A DNA stretch of 64,000 bases from Paenibacillus soyae (GCF_024623455.1 NZ_JANIPJ010000026.1:19558-83557); one strand, 5' to 3'. Positions 43,059 through 52,386 are shown, numbered from the stretch's first letter. Notes: generated by a model from the letters alone, not told the origin. Program-made: numbers and translations.

Positions 43059-43982
43059 TTAAACCGATCTTCGAATTACGCTTCGGTATATCAAATGGTA
43101 CAACGACTTAACAATAATACTTACACTCGTTGTGGTTTTAATAGCATCCACTAAATATTTTCGAGCTCTCGCATACTCCCCTTTATTAACAAAATAACGC
43201 CCTAACGTAAGGGAGTGCGTGGCGGTAATTTTCCTACTGTTATATTTTTTCTGCAATTGCAATTGATTATTTATCTTGCTATGGAGAATATCATGTCCGG
43301 TGATAACTTTCGTTGACGAGCCGGTGATACTATCATCGTGAATATAATATCTGATTAAGGGCTCTTCGACTCCTACGACATCATAACGCTCTGCAATCTT
43401 TAAGTATAAATCCCAATCTTGGCAACTCGGCAATGTGACATCAAAACCGCCGATTGCTAACAAAGCTTCCTTCGAACATAACACCACAGAGGTACTGCCA
43501 ATAAAATTTTCACATAACAACCCGTACATGATATCTTTATACCGATTTGGAGAGTACTTTGATACCCGGTTTCCCTGATTAATGTACACATTATAGATTC
43601 CCGTGTATACCATACCTATGTTCTTGTCCTTTAATGTGGAAACTAGTTTCATTTGTTTTTCGATTTTATTTTCCAGCCACTCATCATCACTATCCAAAAA
43701 AGCAATATATCTCCCTTTGGACAATTCAATGCCAGTATTTCTCGCGGCCCCTCCACCACGGTTTACACTATGTTTATAATAGGTAATATTTGGATGTTTT
43801 TCTCGATAGGAATTCACTACTGTTTCCGTATCATCCTGAGAATTGTCATCGACAATAATAATTTCCGCGATTGGGTACGTTTGATTCAATACGCTATCCA
43901 AAGCTTTCCAAATTGTCTTCGCTCTATTAAATGAGGGAATTACTACACTGACGCTATACTGATCATCTATTAATTGTCCCAT
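43059..43982 (-). CDS. Glycosyltransferase family 2
   Basis: 307 residues. GT-A fold with SVVIPSFNRAKTIWKALDSVLNQTYPIAEIIIVDDNSQDDTE, NRGGGAARNTGIELSKGRYIAFLDSDDEW (the DxD), and GGFDVTLPSCQDWDLYLKIAERY. It has a basic C-terminal helix that may touch the membrane. It is an inner-face sugar transferase of the exopolysaccharide repeat unit. Confidence 0.94.
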   Translation of the reverse strand: MGQLIDDQYSVSVVIPSFNRAKTIWKALDSVLNQTYPIAEIIIVDDNSQDDTETVVNSYREKHPNITYYKHSVNRGGGAARNTGIELSKGRYIAFLDSDDEWLENKIEKQMKLVSTLKDKNIGMVYTGIYNVYINQGNRVSKYSPNRYKDIMYGLLCENFIGSTSVVLCSKEALLAIGGFDVTLPSCQDWDLYLKIAERYDVVGVEEPLIRYYIHDDSITGSSTKVITGHDILHSKINNQLQLQKKYNSRKITATHSLTLGRYFVNKGEYARARKYLVDAIKTTTSVSIIVKSLYHLIYRSVIRRSV

Positions 43983-44021
43983 AATTTCTTAACCATCCTT
44001 CATATTGAATTGATACATGGC

Positions 44022-45419
44022 TTACATGGCGCCGCTCTTATGATGAATAACCATTCTTATTGTTCTAAAGATAATTTTTACATCCAACCATAACGACCAT
44101 TGATCAATATAGCTTGTATCTAGTTTTACGACCTCTTCGAAATCCGTAATATTGCTCCGTCCGCTTACCTGCCACATACCGGTTAATCCTGGCTTAAAGC
44201 TAAGCCTTCTCCGATGATAAGATTCATATCGGTCCACTTCATCAATAGTAGGCGGCCTTGTTCCTACTAAACTCATATCGCCTAGCAGCACGTTAATGAA
44301 CTGCGGAAGCTCGTCCAAGCTGGTTTTCCGCAGAATATGCCCAACCTTCGTTATTCTTGGATCTTCCTTCATCTTGAACATAAACCCGCCGCTAATCTGA
44401 TTCTGTTCCATTAGCTTTTTCTTCCGCTCCTCTGCATCGGCATACATGGATCTAAATTTATAGATCTTGAATCTCCGACCATTCAAGCCCACGCGCACCT
44501 GAGAGAATACCGCAGGCCCCTTGGACTCCAGCTTTATGAGTGGAATAATAAGTATAGACAAAACTCCGGCGATAATCAGACCAACAACAGCTCCTACAAT
44601 ATCAATCAAGCGCTTAATTAATAAATTCACGCGATTTATCGTGACGGAATGGAACGTTAATACGGGGAAGGTTCCGATGCTAGATAGATGAGTGCGCGAA
44701 ATCTGGAGGTTATAGAAGTCGATGACCATCCTAACCGTTATTCCCATTTGCTCGCACTTCAGTATGTACGGTTCTATTTTCCCGACATAGTTTCTTGGTA
44801 ACGCGAAGATGACTTCATCAATAACTTCGTTTTTCACAATGTCCTCTAGCTCCGACAGGTAGCCAAGGTGATAACCGCTTTTTAGTCGTTTCTCGGTATA
44901 GGCTTGTACGTAACCTATAACATCTAGTTGGACATTCGTTTTGGCCAAAAATCTTCTTAACTTCTTAGAAAGCGCCGGTGTACTCACTATGACGACTCTT
45001 GGTCTGTTCTGAGTGCCATACTTCTTGGTAAGCTTAATGTTGATGAATCTGACGGCGCTTAGCAGCACGGTAGACAAGCATACATATATACCGATTAGCA
45101 GTCTGCTGATATGAGTTTCTTTGATAAAAAAGAATAGCGCTCCCAGCAGAATGACTGATGCAATGGAGGAGAAAATTACACTCCTAACAATGCGATCCGA
45201 ATAGGTGAACGTCGTGCTGTCATACATTCGTTGGACATGCATGGAGAACAGCCACACGGTTGCGAAAATATATAAAATCCACACATATTCGCCGATTGCC
45301 ATTAACGCCGAAAATTGCCCTGCAAAGGCATAAGAAACAATAAATGATAGTACCAGAGCTGAAACATCAATAAAAAACTGTCGCAAATTAACTGAAGCTA
45401 GCAAATTAGATCTATGCAT
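44022..45419 (-). CDS. Priming polyprenyl-phosphate glycosyl-1-phosphate transferase (WbaP/WcaJ type)
   Basis: 465 residues. Four N-terminal membrane helices, a Rossmann-like middle domain (RPRVVIVSTPALSKKLRRFL), then the bacterial sugar transferase domain: KRLIDIVGAVVGLIIAGVLSILIIPLIKLESKGPAVFSQVRVG, FKIYKFRSMYADAE, KTSLDELPQFINVLLGDMSLVGTRPPT and KPGLTGMWQVSGRS. It transfers hexose-1-phosphate to undecaprenyl phosphate, the first step of repeat-unit assembly. It is the first gene at this end of the leftward exopolysaccharide locus and is divergent from the RiPP locus. Confidence 0.95.
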   Translation of the reverse strand: MHRSNLLASVNLRQFFIDVSALVLSFIVSYAFAGQFSALMAIGEYVWILYIFATVWLFSMHVQRMYDSTTFTYSDRIVRSVIFSSIASVILLGALFFFIKETHISRLLIGIYVCLSTVLLSAVRFINIKLTKKYGTQNRPRVVIVSTPALSKKLRRFLAKTNVQLDVIGYVQAYTEKRLKSGYHLGYLSELEDIVKNEVIDEVIFALPRNYVGKIEPYILKCEQMGITVRMVIDFYNLQISRTHLSSIGTFPVLTFHSVTINRVNLLIKRLIDIVGAVVGLIIAGVLSILIIPLIKLESKGPAVFSQVRVGLNGRRFKIYKFRSMYADAEERKKKLMEQNQISGGFMFKMKEDPRITKVGHILRKTSLDELPQFINVLLGDMSLVGTRPPTIDEVDRYESYHRRRLSFKPGLTGMWQVSGRSNITDFEEVVKLDTSYIDQWSLWLDVKIIFRTIRMVIHHKSGAM

Positions 45420-45568
45420 TCTGTCCTACCTACCCGTTCTTTTTAAATAAGTATAATGTACCATATGCTTCGACAGCCATCTACTATTTTTTTGCTATGA
45501 CGGTAATTCTTTGGCCCTCCAAACTTCTAACCTTGGTGTTTTTTTAATATTTTTTGGAAGCCGTGCTT

Positions 45569-45597
45569 GTTTATTCTTGCGGGCTCTATTATAATAT
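45569..45597 (+). promoter_or_regulatory. Promoter of the lasso precursor operon
   Basis: TTGTTT (45569-45574), 17 bases, TATAAT (45592-45597), about 70 bases before the precursor start. Confidence 0.7.
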
Positions 45598-45665
45598 CTT
45601 CTAACGTATAGTCAACTAGACCTATTGGTGCTGCGGAGCTATTAATAAAACAGGAGGTGAGATAA

Positions 45666-45797
45666 ATGAAAAAGACATGGGAGAAACCAGAAGTTAAATC
45701 TCTGGAAGTCGCAAAGACAGCTTACGGCAACGAGCTGAAAGTAAACCCTGACGCCGTTATCACGGTCGGTAAGTACACGTTCTACTCGTTCTCGTAA
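45666..45797 (+). CDS. Paeninodin-like lasso peptide precursor (A1)
   Basis: 43 residues with a strong AGGAGGTGAG site. Leader MKKTWEKPEVKSLEVAKTAY has the WxxP form of the YxxP motif read by B1 proteins, and a Thr near the cleavage site. The likely core is GNELKVNPDAVITVGKY plus TFYSFS: Gly1 to Asp9 gives a nine-residue ring with Tyr and Phe available as plugs. The chain ends in Ser, the residue phosphorylated by the kinase in paeninodin. Compared with paeninodin the Thr is at -3, not -2, if Gly is residue 1; cleavage at the usual place would leave Tyr1 and no acid at 7-9. The spacing WxxP-N9-T is otherwise the same. Confidence 0.82.
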   Translation: MKKTWEKPEVKSLEVAKTAYGNELKVNPDAVITVGKYTFYSFS

Positions 45798-45824
45798 TTT
45801 CTACTTACACAGCTTGAGTCAATC

Positions 45825-45870
45825 AAAAAAGAAATCCAAACTTCGTTCGCGAATTTGCGATTTCTTTTTT
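45825..45870 (+). terminator. Attenuating terminator after the lasso precursor
   Basis: AAAAAAGAAATC/GATTTCTTTTTT outer stem with an inner CAAA..TTCG/CGAA..TTTG stem and a T run. It lies between the precursor and B1 genes, so the precursor transcript should exceed that of the maturation genes. Confidence 0.85.
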
Positions 45871-45905
45871 GTTTAATATAAAACCTGACATTGGAGATAA
45901 GCAAA

Positions 45906-46196
45906 ATGCAACAGCAATCCATACAACTAACGGACACAATCGCTGTTAATGAAGATGTCCTCGCGACAGAGCTCGACGGCGAGATTAGTATGCTTCACAT
46001 CGACTCCGGAAATTACTACACGCTGGACGGCGTGAGCTCCGATATCTGGCTTCTGGCAAAGAGTCCGATTACCGTGCAATCCATTGTGAGTCGACTTCTG
46101 GATATGTATGACGTAGATGAGCCTACGTGTACCGCGCAGACCATTGAGTTTATTCATAACCTCGTTTATCTGAAGCTCATTCGAATTGTTGCTTAG
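45906..46196 (+). CDS. Lasso B1 protein (PqqD-like RiPP recognition element), copy 1
   Basis: 96 residues from ATG 45906 behind GGAGATAAG. PqqD-type winged helix: QLTDTIAVNEDVLATELDGEISMLHIDSGNYYTLDGVSSDIWLLAKSPITVQSIVSRLL, with the strand-2/helix-3 surface that binds the leader. It would bind the A1 leader and deliver it to the B2 protease. The second copy in this locus is at 53343. Confidence 0.9.
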   Translation: MQQQSIQLTDTIAVNEDVLATELDGEISMLHIDSGNYYTLDGVSSDIWLLAKSPITVQSIVSRLLDMYDVDEPTCTAQTIEFIHNLVYLKLIRIVA

Positions 46197-46251
46197 CGAG
46201 CTAACCGGCAAGTCAACTTATATAAAAATACTAGAGTGGAGAGACAAATCG

Positions 46252-47130
46252 ATGAAAAAAGTAAAAAAAGCGATTATTCCCGCCGCCGGGCTCGGTACCC
46301 GCTTCCTGCCGGCTACTAAAGCGATGCCCAAGGAAATGCTGCCGATTATTAACAAACCGACTATTCAGTACATAGTAGAAGAGGCTATCGAAGCCGGAAT
46401 TGAAGACATTATTATTGTGACGGGCAGGGGCAAGCGTGCCATCGAGGATCATTTCGACAACTCGTTTGAGCTTGAAGGGAAATTGCTTGAGTCCGGTAAG
46501 CTTCAATTACTTGAAGAAGTACAACGTTCGTCACAGGTTGATATTCACTATATTCGCCAGAAGGAAGCACGCGGTCTCGGCCATGCGGTCTGGTGTGCAA
46601 GACGCTTTATCGGCGATGAGCCGTTTGCGGTGCTCCTTGGCGACGATATAGTAACTGGCGACGTTCCTTGCACGCGCCAGTTGATCGAAGAATACGAGAA
46701 GAGCGGAAGCTCGGTAATCGGTGTTCAGACGGTTCCCGACGACCAGACGAACCGTTACGGAATTATTGATCCATCCGAGCAGGACGGACGGCTATACAAG
46801 GTCAATCGCTTTGTAGAGAAGCCTGCGCTGGGTACAGCTCCTTCGAATCTTGCCATTATGGGCCGTTACGTATTCACACCGGAGATCTTCGACTTCCTGG
46901 ACAAGCAAGAGATCGGGGCCGGCGGAGAGATTCAGCTGACCGATGCTATTCAGAAGCTGAATGAGCTCCAGAACGTATATGCCTACGACTTTCAAGGCAC
47001 ACGCTATGACGTAGGAGAGCGGATTGGTTTTGTCCTGACGACGCTAGACTTTGCGCTCAGAACCCCCGATCTGCAGAAACCACTCATTGAAGCCATGCAG
47101 GCGCATCTTAATCGGCTGCTGGTCAAGTAA
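46252..47130 (+). CDS. galU: UTP--glucose-1-phosphate uridylyltransferase
   Basis: 292 residues from ATG 46252. KKAIIPAAGLGTRFLPATKAMPKEMLPIINKPTIQYIVEEA, FAVLLGDDIV, VNRFVEKPALGTAPSNLAIMGRYVFTPEIF and the C-terminal GTRYDVGERIGFVLTTLDFAL are those of GalU. It makes UDP-glucose. It is enclosed by RiPP genes (B1 before, ABC exporter 30 bases after) yet would serve the adjacent exopolysaccharide locus, where ugd uses UDP-glucose. It may be a relic of the polysaccharide locus caught in the RiPP operon, or it may supply a tailoring step. Confidence 0.95.
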   Translation: MKKVKKAIIPAAGLGTRFLPATKAMPKEMLPIINKPTIQYIVEEAIEAGIEDIIIVTGRGKRAIEDHFDNSFELEGKLLESGKLQLLEEVQRSSQVDIHYIRQKEARGLGHAVWCARRFIGDEPFAVLLGDDIVTGDVPCTRQLIEEYEKSGSSVIGVQTVPDDQTNRYGIIDPSEQDGRLYKVNRFVEKPALGTAPSNLAIMGRYVFTPEIFDFLDKQEIGAGGEIQLTDAIQKLNELQNVYAYDFQGTRYDVGERIGFVLTTLDFALRTPDLQKPLIEAMQAHLNRLLVK

Positions 47131-47160
47131 GAGTGCGAACACCTCACTTCAGGAGGAGCA

Positions 47161-48864
47161 ATGTTAACTAAGCTGAAACGACTTACTTCTTGGCATAACT
47201 ACATCTGGCTCGCGAAGCAGGTCGACCGCCACAAGGGTCCCCTGCTTCTCGTTATTCTGCTCCATGTTCTGGTCTCCCTAAGCGGCGTCGCCGTTGCGGC
47301 GGTGTCCAAGCTGCTCATTGACGCCTTCATGGCTCACGATAAGTCGCTGACGGCATGGTTAATCGCCCTTTTCGCGCTGCTGCTTATCGCGCAGACCTTC
47401 GCCAATCCTTATCTAACTTACCGGACTGGCAAGCTGCGAGAGACCATGAGCCATGGCATTCAGCTGAGATTCATGGAGCGGTATTACCGCACTGACTGGA
47501 AGGCCTTAAATAACTATCCGAACGGCGACATTCAGACCCGGCTTGTGAGCGACGTGGGTAGTGTGGTAGACGGATGGACCAATACCGTCCCCACCATCAT
47601 CGCCATGATTTTTCAGCTCATCGCCGCATTTGGCACTCTGTGGTACTTCGATCCCACGCTGGCCATCTACGCCTTCCTGCTCGGTCCGGTGTCCATCCTA
47701 TTCAGCTGGTTAATCGGACGCAAGCTGAAGCGCATGCAGCTCCAGGTTCAGGCATCCGAGAGTAACTATCGTTCGTATCTAACCGAGAGCGTTCGTCATA
47801 TTCTCATTATTAAGACCTTCGAGAATCAGCGAAGGAATCTTGATCAGGTTCAGTCGCTCCAGCAGCAGAAGCTGTTCTGGGTGCTGAAGCGTAATTTGTT
47901 CAACGCCTTGGTCAATACGGTTATTACGCTCGGTTACCGTGCAGGCTTCTTCATTGCCTTTATTATCGGAGCCTCCCGACTTGCGCGAGGTACGGTCTCC
48001 TTCGGCACATTCACCGCATTCCTGCAACTAGTTGCCTATGTCCAAGGGCCAATGGAGGGCCTATCGCGAACGCTACCTATGATTATCTCGTCTCTGGCAT
48101 CAGCCGAGCGGCTCCGCGAGATGGAGCAGCTCCCCAATGAAGATGACCGGCGGCAGGTTGAGCATTCGCCGAGCCAGACGACTGCGCCTATTGCGTCGGT
48201 TGACTTCGACCGCGTCTCGTACGGATACGATCCCAATCAACCGGTGCTGCGGAACATCTCGTTCACCATCCAATCTGGGGAAATTATCTCTATTGTCGGC
48301 ACCTCCGGAGAAGGCAAGACGACACTGCTGCGATTACTGCTGGCCCTAATTACCCCTCAGGAGGGGCAGTCGTATATTCGGACCACTGCCGGCGAAGCGT
48401 TGCCCATTGGCGCCGACACCCGCGCCTACTTCTCCTATGTGCCGCAGGGCAACACCTTATTCTCTGGCACAATTAGGGATAACCTTATCATGGGCTACCC
48501 GTCCGCCACCGATGATGAGCTCCGCGAAGCGGCTCGCAGCGCATGCGCGCTCGACTTTATCGAGAAACTGCCGCTCGGCTTCGAAACGGTTATCGGAGAG
48601 AATGGCATTGGCCTATCCGAAGGCCAAGCCCAGCGAATAGCAATAGCCCGAGCACTGCTAAGGCCTGCCCCTATTCTTCTGCTGGACGAAGCGACATCGG
48701 CGCTCGACCTTGATACTGAGATGGAAGTACTTAAACGAATCAAGCAACTTTCGCCGCATCGTACCTGTATCGCGATTACACACCGGCTCTCCGTCATCGA
48801 CATCTGCGATCAAGTGTACAGAATTCGTGAACAACGGCTGCTGAAACTTACTCAGCAGGAATAG
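47161..48864 (+). CDS. ABC exporter (permease-ATPase) of the lasso arm I
   Basis: 567 residues. Transmembrane domain 20-310, then ATPase: Walker A GTSGEGKTT, signature LSEGQAQR (variant of LSGGQ), Walker B PILLLDEATSALD, and H-loop ITHRLS. There is no peptidase C39 domain, in keeping with lasso D proteins that export an already cut product and give immunity. It ends at a hairpin shared with the convergent kinase gene. Confidence 0.92.
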   Translation: MLTKLKRLTSWHNYIWLAKQVDRHKGPLLLVILLHVLVSLSGVAVAAVSKLLIDAFMAHDKSLTAWLIALFALLLIAQTFANPYLTYRTGKLRETMSHGIQLRFMERYYRTDWKALNNYPNGDIQTRLVSDVGSVVDGWTNTVPTIIAMIFQLIAAFGTLWYFDPTLAIYAFLLGPVSILFSWLIGRKLKRMQLQVQASESNYRSYLTESVRHILIIKTFENQRRNLDQVQSLQQQKLFWVLKRNLFNALVNTVITLGYRAGFFIAFIIGASRLARGTVSFGTFTAFLQLVAYVQGPMEGLSRTLPMIISSLASAERLREMEQLPNEDDRRQVEHSPSQTTAPIASVDFDRVSYGYDPNQPVLRNISFTIQSGEIISIVGTSGEGKTTLLRLLLALITPQEGQSYIRTTAGEALPIGADTRAYFSYVPQGNTLFSGTIRDNLIMGYPSATDDELREAARSACALDFIEKLPLGFETVIGENGIGLSEGQAQRIAIARALLRPAPILLLDEATSALDLDTEMEVLKRIKQLSPHRTCIAITHRLSVIDICDQVYRIREQRLLKLTQQE

Positions 48865-48866
48865 AA

Positions 48867-48900
48867 AAGGACTGTCCAGCTCATAGGCCGGACAGTCCTT
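48867..48900. terminator. Bidirectional terminator between convergent RiPP operons
   Basis: AAGGACTGTCC (48867-48877) and GGACAGTCCTT (48890-48900), a perfect 11-bp stem between ABC exporter (+) and kinase (-) stops. Confidence 0.88.
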
Positions 48901-49803
48901 CTATTTATGTAACGCCTCCAGCATGCCTCGGATTTGCTCGTCTGTAGTAAAGCCATGCAGCGGCCGCCGGACTCGGAATACGCGAATTTGATTCGCGATT
49001 CTAGCGCACTGGGCGAAATGCCACTCCCGCAAACCCATTACGTTCACCAAATCATACCAGTATGTGTTATTAATGACTCTTGTAATTTTCTCCGCTCCTC
49101 GCAGCTCCTCAACCTCAACCGCGGCGCAATCCGCCGGCAACAGCTCGAACAAGGCATGAAGCTTACGGTTGCTCGTTACGAACTGCTCTGGCGGAATAGG
49201 AATATTGAACTTGTCACGAATGCCCGGTATACGCTCGAAGGTCTCGACTCCGCCGAATATACGGGTTGCAGTATCCCTCCAGAGCCGCTGAATGGGGAAG
49301 CCCGGGTAAATGGTCGCCCCCTCCGTATCCTCCAGCTCAAGCGCCGCGATATCATCCGCGAGAAATTCATAACCAAGCTTATTGAGCGAAGCTGTCACCG
49401 TCGACTTGCCTGCGCCGGACTGTCCGGTCACAATAATTCCCTTGCCATCGATTAGCAAGGCGCTCCCATGAATCGGCAGCTTACCTCTCTGCAGCAGAAG
49501 GGCGCCAATACACGTGCCGGAGAAGAAGCTGCTGAACGCGTGATCCACGCTGCGCTCGTCCTTCTCTACAATAACCTCTCGCCCATCCTGTATGAGGTAC
49601 GAAGCGATCTCTTTAATTCGATAGGCGAATGACCCCGGACGCTCGACGACGAACGAATTCTCTCCCGGCGGACCGGGGAACGTCACCGGAACAGAACCCT
49701 CCCGGACGATCACATCGGCAGCGCCGACTCCGGGCAAGTAGCCGCCCAGCGGGAAACTAGATTCGATCTGCATGCCGAATGCATGATAACGATAGACTTC
49801 CAT
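48901..49803 (-). CDS. HPr-kinase-like lasso peptide kinase, copy 1
   Basis: 300 residues from ATG 49803, which shares a base with the cyclase stop (TAATG). HPrK/P-type P-loop VTGQSGAGKSTVTASL near residue 128, FLADDIAALELED with the metal Asp pair, and preceding LPIHGSALLIDGKG. Related PadeK phosphorylates the C-terminal Ser of the paeninodin precursor; the A1 precursor here also ends in Ser. It is coupled to the cyclase gene, so it is probably the tailoring kinase for A1. Confidence 0.88.
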   Translation of the reverse strand: MEVYRYHAFGMQIESSFPLGGYLPGVGAADVIVREGSVPVTFPGPPGENSFVVERPGSFAYRIKEIASYLIQDGREVIVEKDERSVDHAFSSFFSGTCIGALLLQRGKLPIHGSALLIDGKGIIVTGQSGAGKSTVTASLNKLGYEFLADDIAALELEDTEGATIYPGFPIQRLWRDTATRIFGGVETFERIPGIRDKFNIPIPPEQFVTSNRKLHALFELLPADCAAVEVEELRGAEKITRVINNTYWYDLVNVMGLREWHFAQCARIANQIRVFRVRRPLHGFTTDEQIRGMLEALHK

Positions 49804-51809
49804 TACTGACACAGGCTCTCCTCTTTCTTGACGTGCACCTTATCAGCGCGGTTATTGGAATAGTTGTGATGAAACGTGCGTAAAAACTTGCCGACAATGA
49901 CAGCGACAAGCGCTTGATGCGCCACCTGCGCGTCATTCAGGGTTCCTTCATACGGAATTCCCTTCAGCGCGCGGCGAACTTTGTCCATGTCCAGATAACG
50001 GTCCACATGCTCCGACCCCGCTACTCGCTCCAGCTCCTTCCGGATATCAGGCCAATCCGACTGGAGACGGTGCAGCCAGTCTGCGCTTTGTACGCCCTTC
50101 GTTTTTATATTATTACGAATAGAATCCGGTAGAATGCCTGTCATTGCGCGGCGGAGCAAGTAGCGCTCATTGCCGTGACGCACATATTGATCCGATGGAA
50201 TGGATAGACAGAACTCGACGATGCGCCGATCCCGCGACGCATCCCGAATCATAATGCCGGTCTCCAGAGAAAGCTTCGTCTCGATTGCTCCGATATGACT
50301 CAGATTCAACGGGCTTACTCGAATCGGCTTCTCTTCCTCGTAGCTCCGGAATTGTGTCGTCAGCAGGTTGGCCCCCATGCGATCCAGTCGTTCTTCTACC
50401 CCCCACTTCTCAATAAGCAAGCGATTCACGATGACATTATGGAATCGGTCGAATGCCGGCTGCCGCCTGCGCGCCCGCCGGTCACGCAGCTGATAAGGGA
50501 TAGTCGCGCGAATGGCGAACTTGAACGCCTGCTTCACAGGACGCCGGAATATTCGTGCTAATCCGCGGATCTCCCGATAAGCGGCAATCCATCGGCCCGA
50601 ACGGAATAGCGACAGGAAGTGAGCGACGAACTCGCCGTAGGATATGGTCCCGTTGCCCACCTGTCCATTCAGCATAACCCGGCACCCATCCGCCGCCGCT
50701 TGGCGCAGAATGGGGCGATACCAGGACATATTGCGGAACACCTTGTAAGGTGATCCGAACACCTGAAGCAAATCGTCCATGTCCGCCCAGGCGTTATGCT
50801 CGGCGCAATCACAGTACGTAATGTTAATATTGGGATATGCCTTCCCAATCAAGTCAATCTCTCCGGATTCATCGTAGATGTCAGCCCGGCTCTCAGGCTT
50901 GTCCTGGAAATCCCGAACCGGAATGGAGCTGTACGCCTGCAGCCTCTTGTTGTCAGCCGCCAGCTGCCCGGCCGCCACGCATCCGATCGAGCCCGAATCC
51001 ATGCCGCCGCTCAGCATGATGCCGATATCGCCCGCACTGCGAAGGCGGCAACTGACAGCCTCCTGAAACAGGTCGAGGAAAGCCGTCACATACTCCTCGT
51101 CTGTATTAAATCGAATAGGCGGGTGCTCAAGCGGATTCCAATATTGTACCGTGCGGAGACCGCTCGCTCCCCATACTCCGTAGTGGGCGGGTAGCATTTG
51201 CCGAATACCCTGATACACGGTCTCTCCGGCCTCGGTCTCATGATGAATGCTATCGATTGCAAGGAAGTCTGCCAGCCATCTTTCATTAAGCTCTACCTCG
51301 GAACAAACGGTCCCAAGCAACGGCTGCTCAACGGTACAAAACCCAAAAATGGATTCACGCTCATAATAATATAAGGCCCGAGTGCCCACAGCGTCTCGTG
51401 CGCAGTAAAGCTCCTGCCGCTCCCCATCCCAGATAGCGAACGCATAATCGCCGAGCAGCCGCTTCGGGCAATCATGCCCCCACCGCTCGTACGCAAGCAT
51501 AATGAGCTCGCTGTCCGTCATCCCCGCTTGACGCTCGTCCGGTACGCTGAATTCGCGAAACAATTCGCTGCGATTATCTATAATGGCATCAGCCGTTATG
51601 ACATAGCGATCCCGAACGCGTCGCGGGAGTACCTCTCGGGACGACTCCGCAGTATTATACGTGAGGCCGCAGCCAAAAAAAGCGTTAGCCTCCGTCTCTG
51701 TCCCGACACGGTCGAAAGGATACACGTCGAGCTTCGCCATCGCGGCCGCGCCCACATCGACCAACGCGGGGATTTGCTCCCTTGCCACTACTCCAAATAT
51801 GGCCCCCAC
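49803..51809 (-). CDS. Lasso cyclase (asparagine synthetase-like C protein)
   Basis: 668 residues from a GTG at 51809 behind AGGAGG. N-terminal glutaminase-like domain with the nucleophile Cys2 replaced by Gly (MGAIFGVV), so no glutamine hydrolysis. GDYAFAIWDGERQELYCARDAVGTRALYYY and the synthetase domain with PP-loop IMLSGGMDSGSIGCVAAG near residue 265 and MLNGQVGNGTISYGEF. It activates the ring Asp/Glu side chain as AMP ester and closes the macrolactam with the new N-terminus. It is the only cyclase in the locus. Confidence 0.94.
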   Translation of the reverse strand: MGAIFGVVAREQIPALVDVGAAAMAKLDVYPFDRVGTETEANAFFGCGLTYNTAESSREVLPRRVRDRYVITADAIIDNRSELFREFSVPDERQAGMTDSELIMLAYERWGHDCPKRLLGDYAFAIWDGERQELYCARDAVGTRALYYYERESIFGFCTVEQPLLGTVCSEVELNERWLADFLAIDSIHHETEAGETVYQGIRQMLPAHYGVWGASGLRTVQYWNPLEHPPIRFNTDEEYVTAFLDLFQEAVSCRLRSAGDIGIMLSGGMDSGSIGCVAAGQLAADNKRLQAYSSIPVRDFQDKPESRADIYDESGEIDLIGKAYPNINITYCDCAEHNAWADMDDLLQVFGSPYKVFRNMSWYRPILRQAAADGCRVMLNGQVGNGTISYGEFVAHFLSLFRSGRWIAAYREIRGLARIFRRPVKQAFKFAIRATIPYQLRDRRARRRQPAFDRFHNVIVNRLLIEKWGVEERLDRMGANLLTTQFRSYEEEKPIRVSPLNLSHIGAIETKLSLETGIMIRDASRDRRIVEFCLSIPSDQYVRHGNERYLLRRAMTGILPDSIRNNIKTKGVQSADWLHRLQSDWPDIRKELERVAGSEHVDRYLDMDKVRRALKGIPYEGTLNDAQVAHQALVAVIVGKFLRTFHHNYSNNRADKVHVKKEESLCQ

Positions 51810-51844
51810 TGCACTAGCCTCCTATTTCATATCTATATTTCCTT

Positions 51845-52333
51845 CTAGTCTCGGCCGCTCAGGCTGGCGAACTGCGCGACCGGTCGGAAGTTGGGACTCT
51901 CGTCGCCCCCCGTCACAATCAGCCTCCCGCAGCGCAGCCAAGCATGCGCGATTAATTGATTGGCCTCATCCTTGGCCACCCCTAGGTACAATGTCGTCGG
52001 CACGCGCACCATTCGAAGCAACAGCTGCGCCGTTAGGGCTCTGACCAGGCACTTGCTTTCCCAAGGCGTGAGCCAGCTCATCCGCTCGACAACCCAACCA
52101 ACCTTAGCCGCCTGCGACATCTGCTCACGGCCGACATCCTCGGGAGTACTCCCGCTCTTACGCCCCATGACCTGTGCCAGCCGGCGAAAAGGTACGAAGA
52201 GAATGGCAAAACGAAACACGCCCATTAGAATAAAGGAGGCTAAGATTAATAGCTTCATCTTCCATGGCAGCTTGGCAGCCCTTCGAGCACGGTGCCATAG
52301 GCCTTTATTCACTAATTTTCCAATCTGCGGCAT
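51845..52333 (-). CDS. Lasso B2 leader peptidase (transglutaminase-like)
   Basis: 162 residues from ATG 52333 (167 from ATG 52348). N-terminal basic/hydrophobic helix (MKLLILASFILMGVFRFAILFVPF), then the transglutaminase-like core with catalytic Cys in SWLTPWESKCLVRALTAQLLLRMVRVPTTLYLGV, His in LIAHAWLRCG, and the following Asp/Glu region. It cuts the leader from B1-bound precursor. It is the only B2 in the locus, so it must serve both precursors if both are processed. Confidence 0.92.
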   Translation of the reverse strand: MPQIGKLVNKGLWHRARRAAKLPWKMKLLILASFILMGVFRFAILFVPFRRLAQVMGRKSGSTPEDVGREQMSQAAKVGWVVERMSWLTPWESKCLVRALTAQLLLRMVRVPTTLYLGVAKDEANQLIAHAWLRCGRLIVTGGDESPNFRPVAQFASLSGRD

Positions 52334-52386
52334 TAACCCCACCACCATCCGAACTATACGATTTCATCCTATTTATTCTATTAGTA

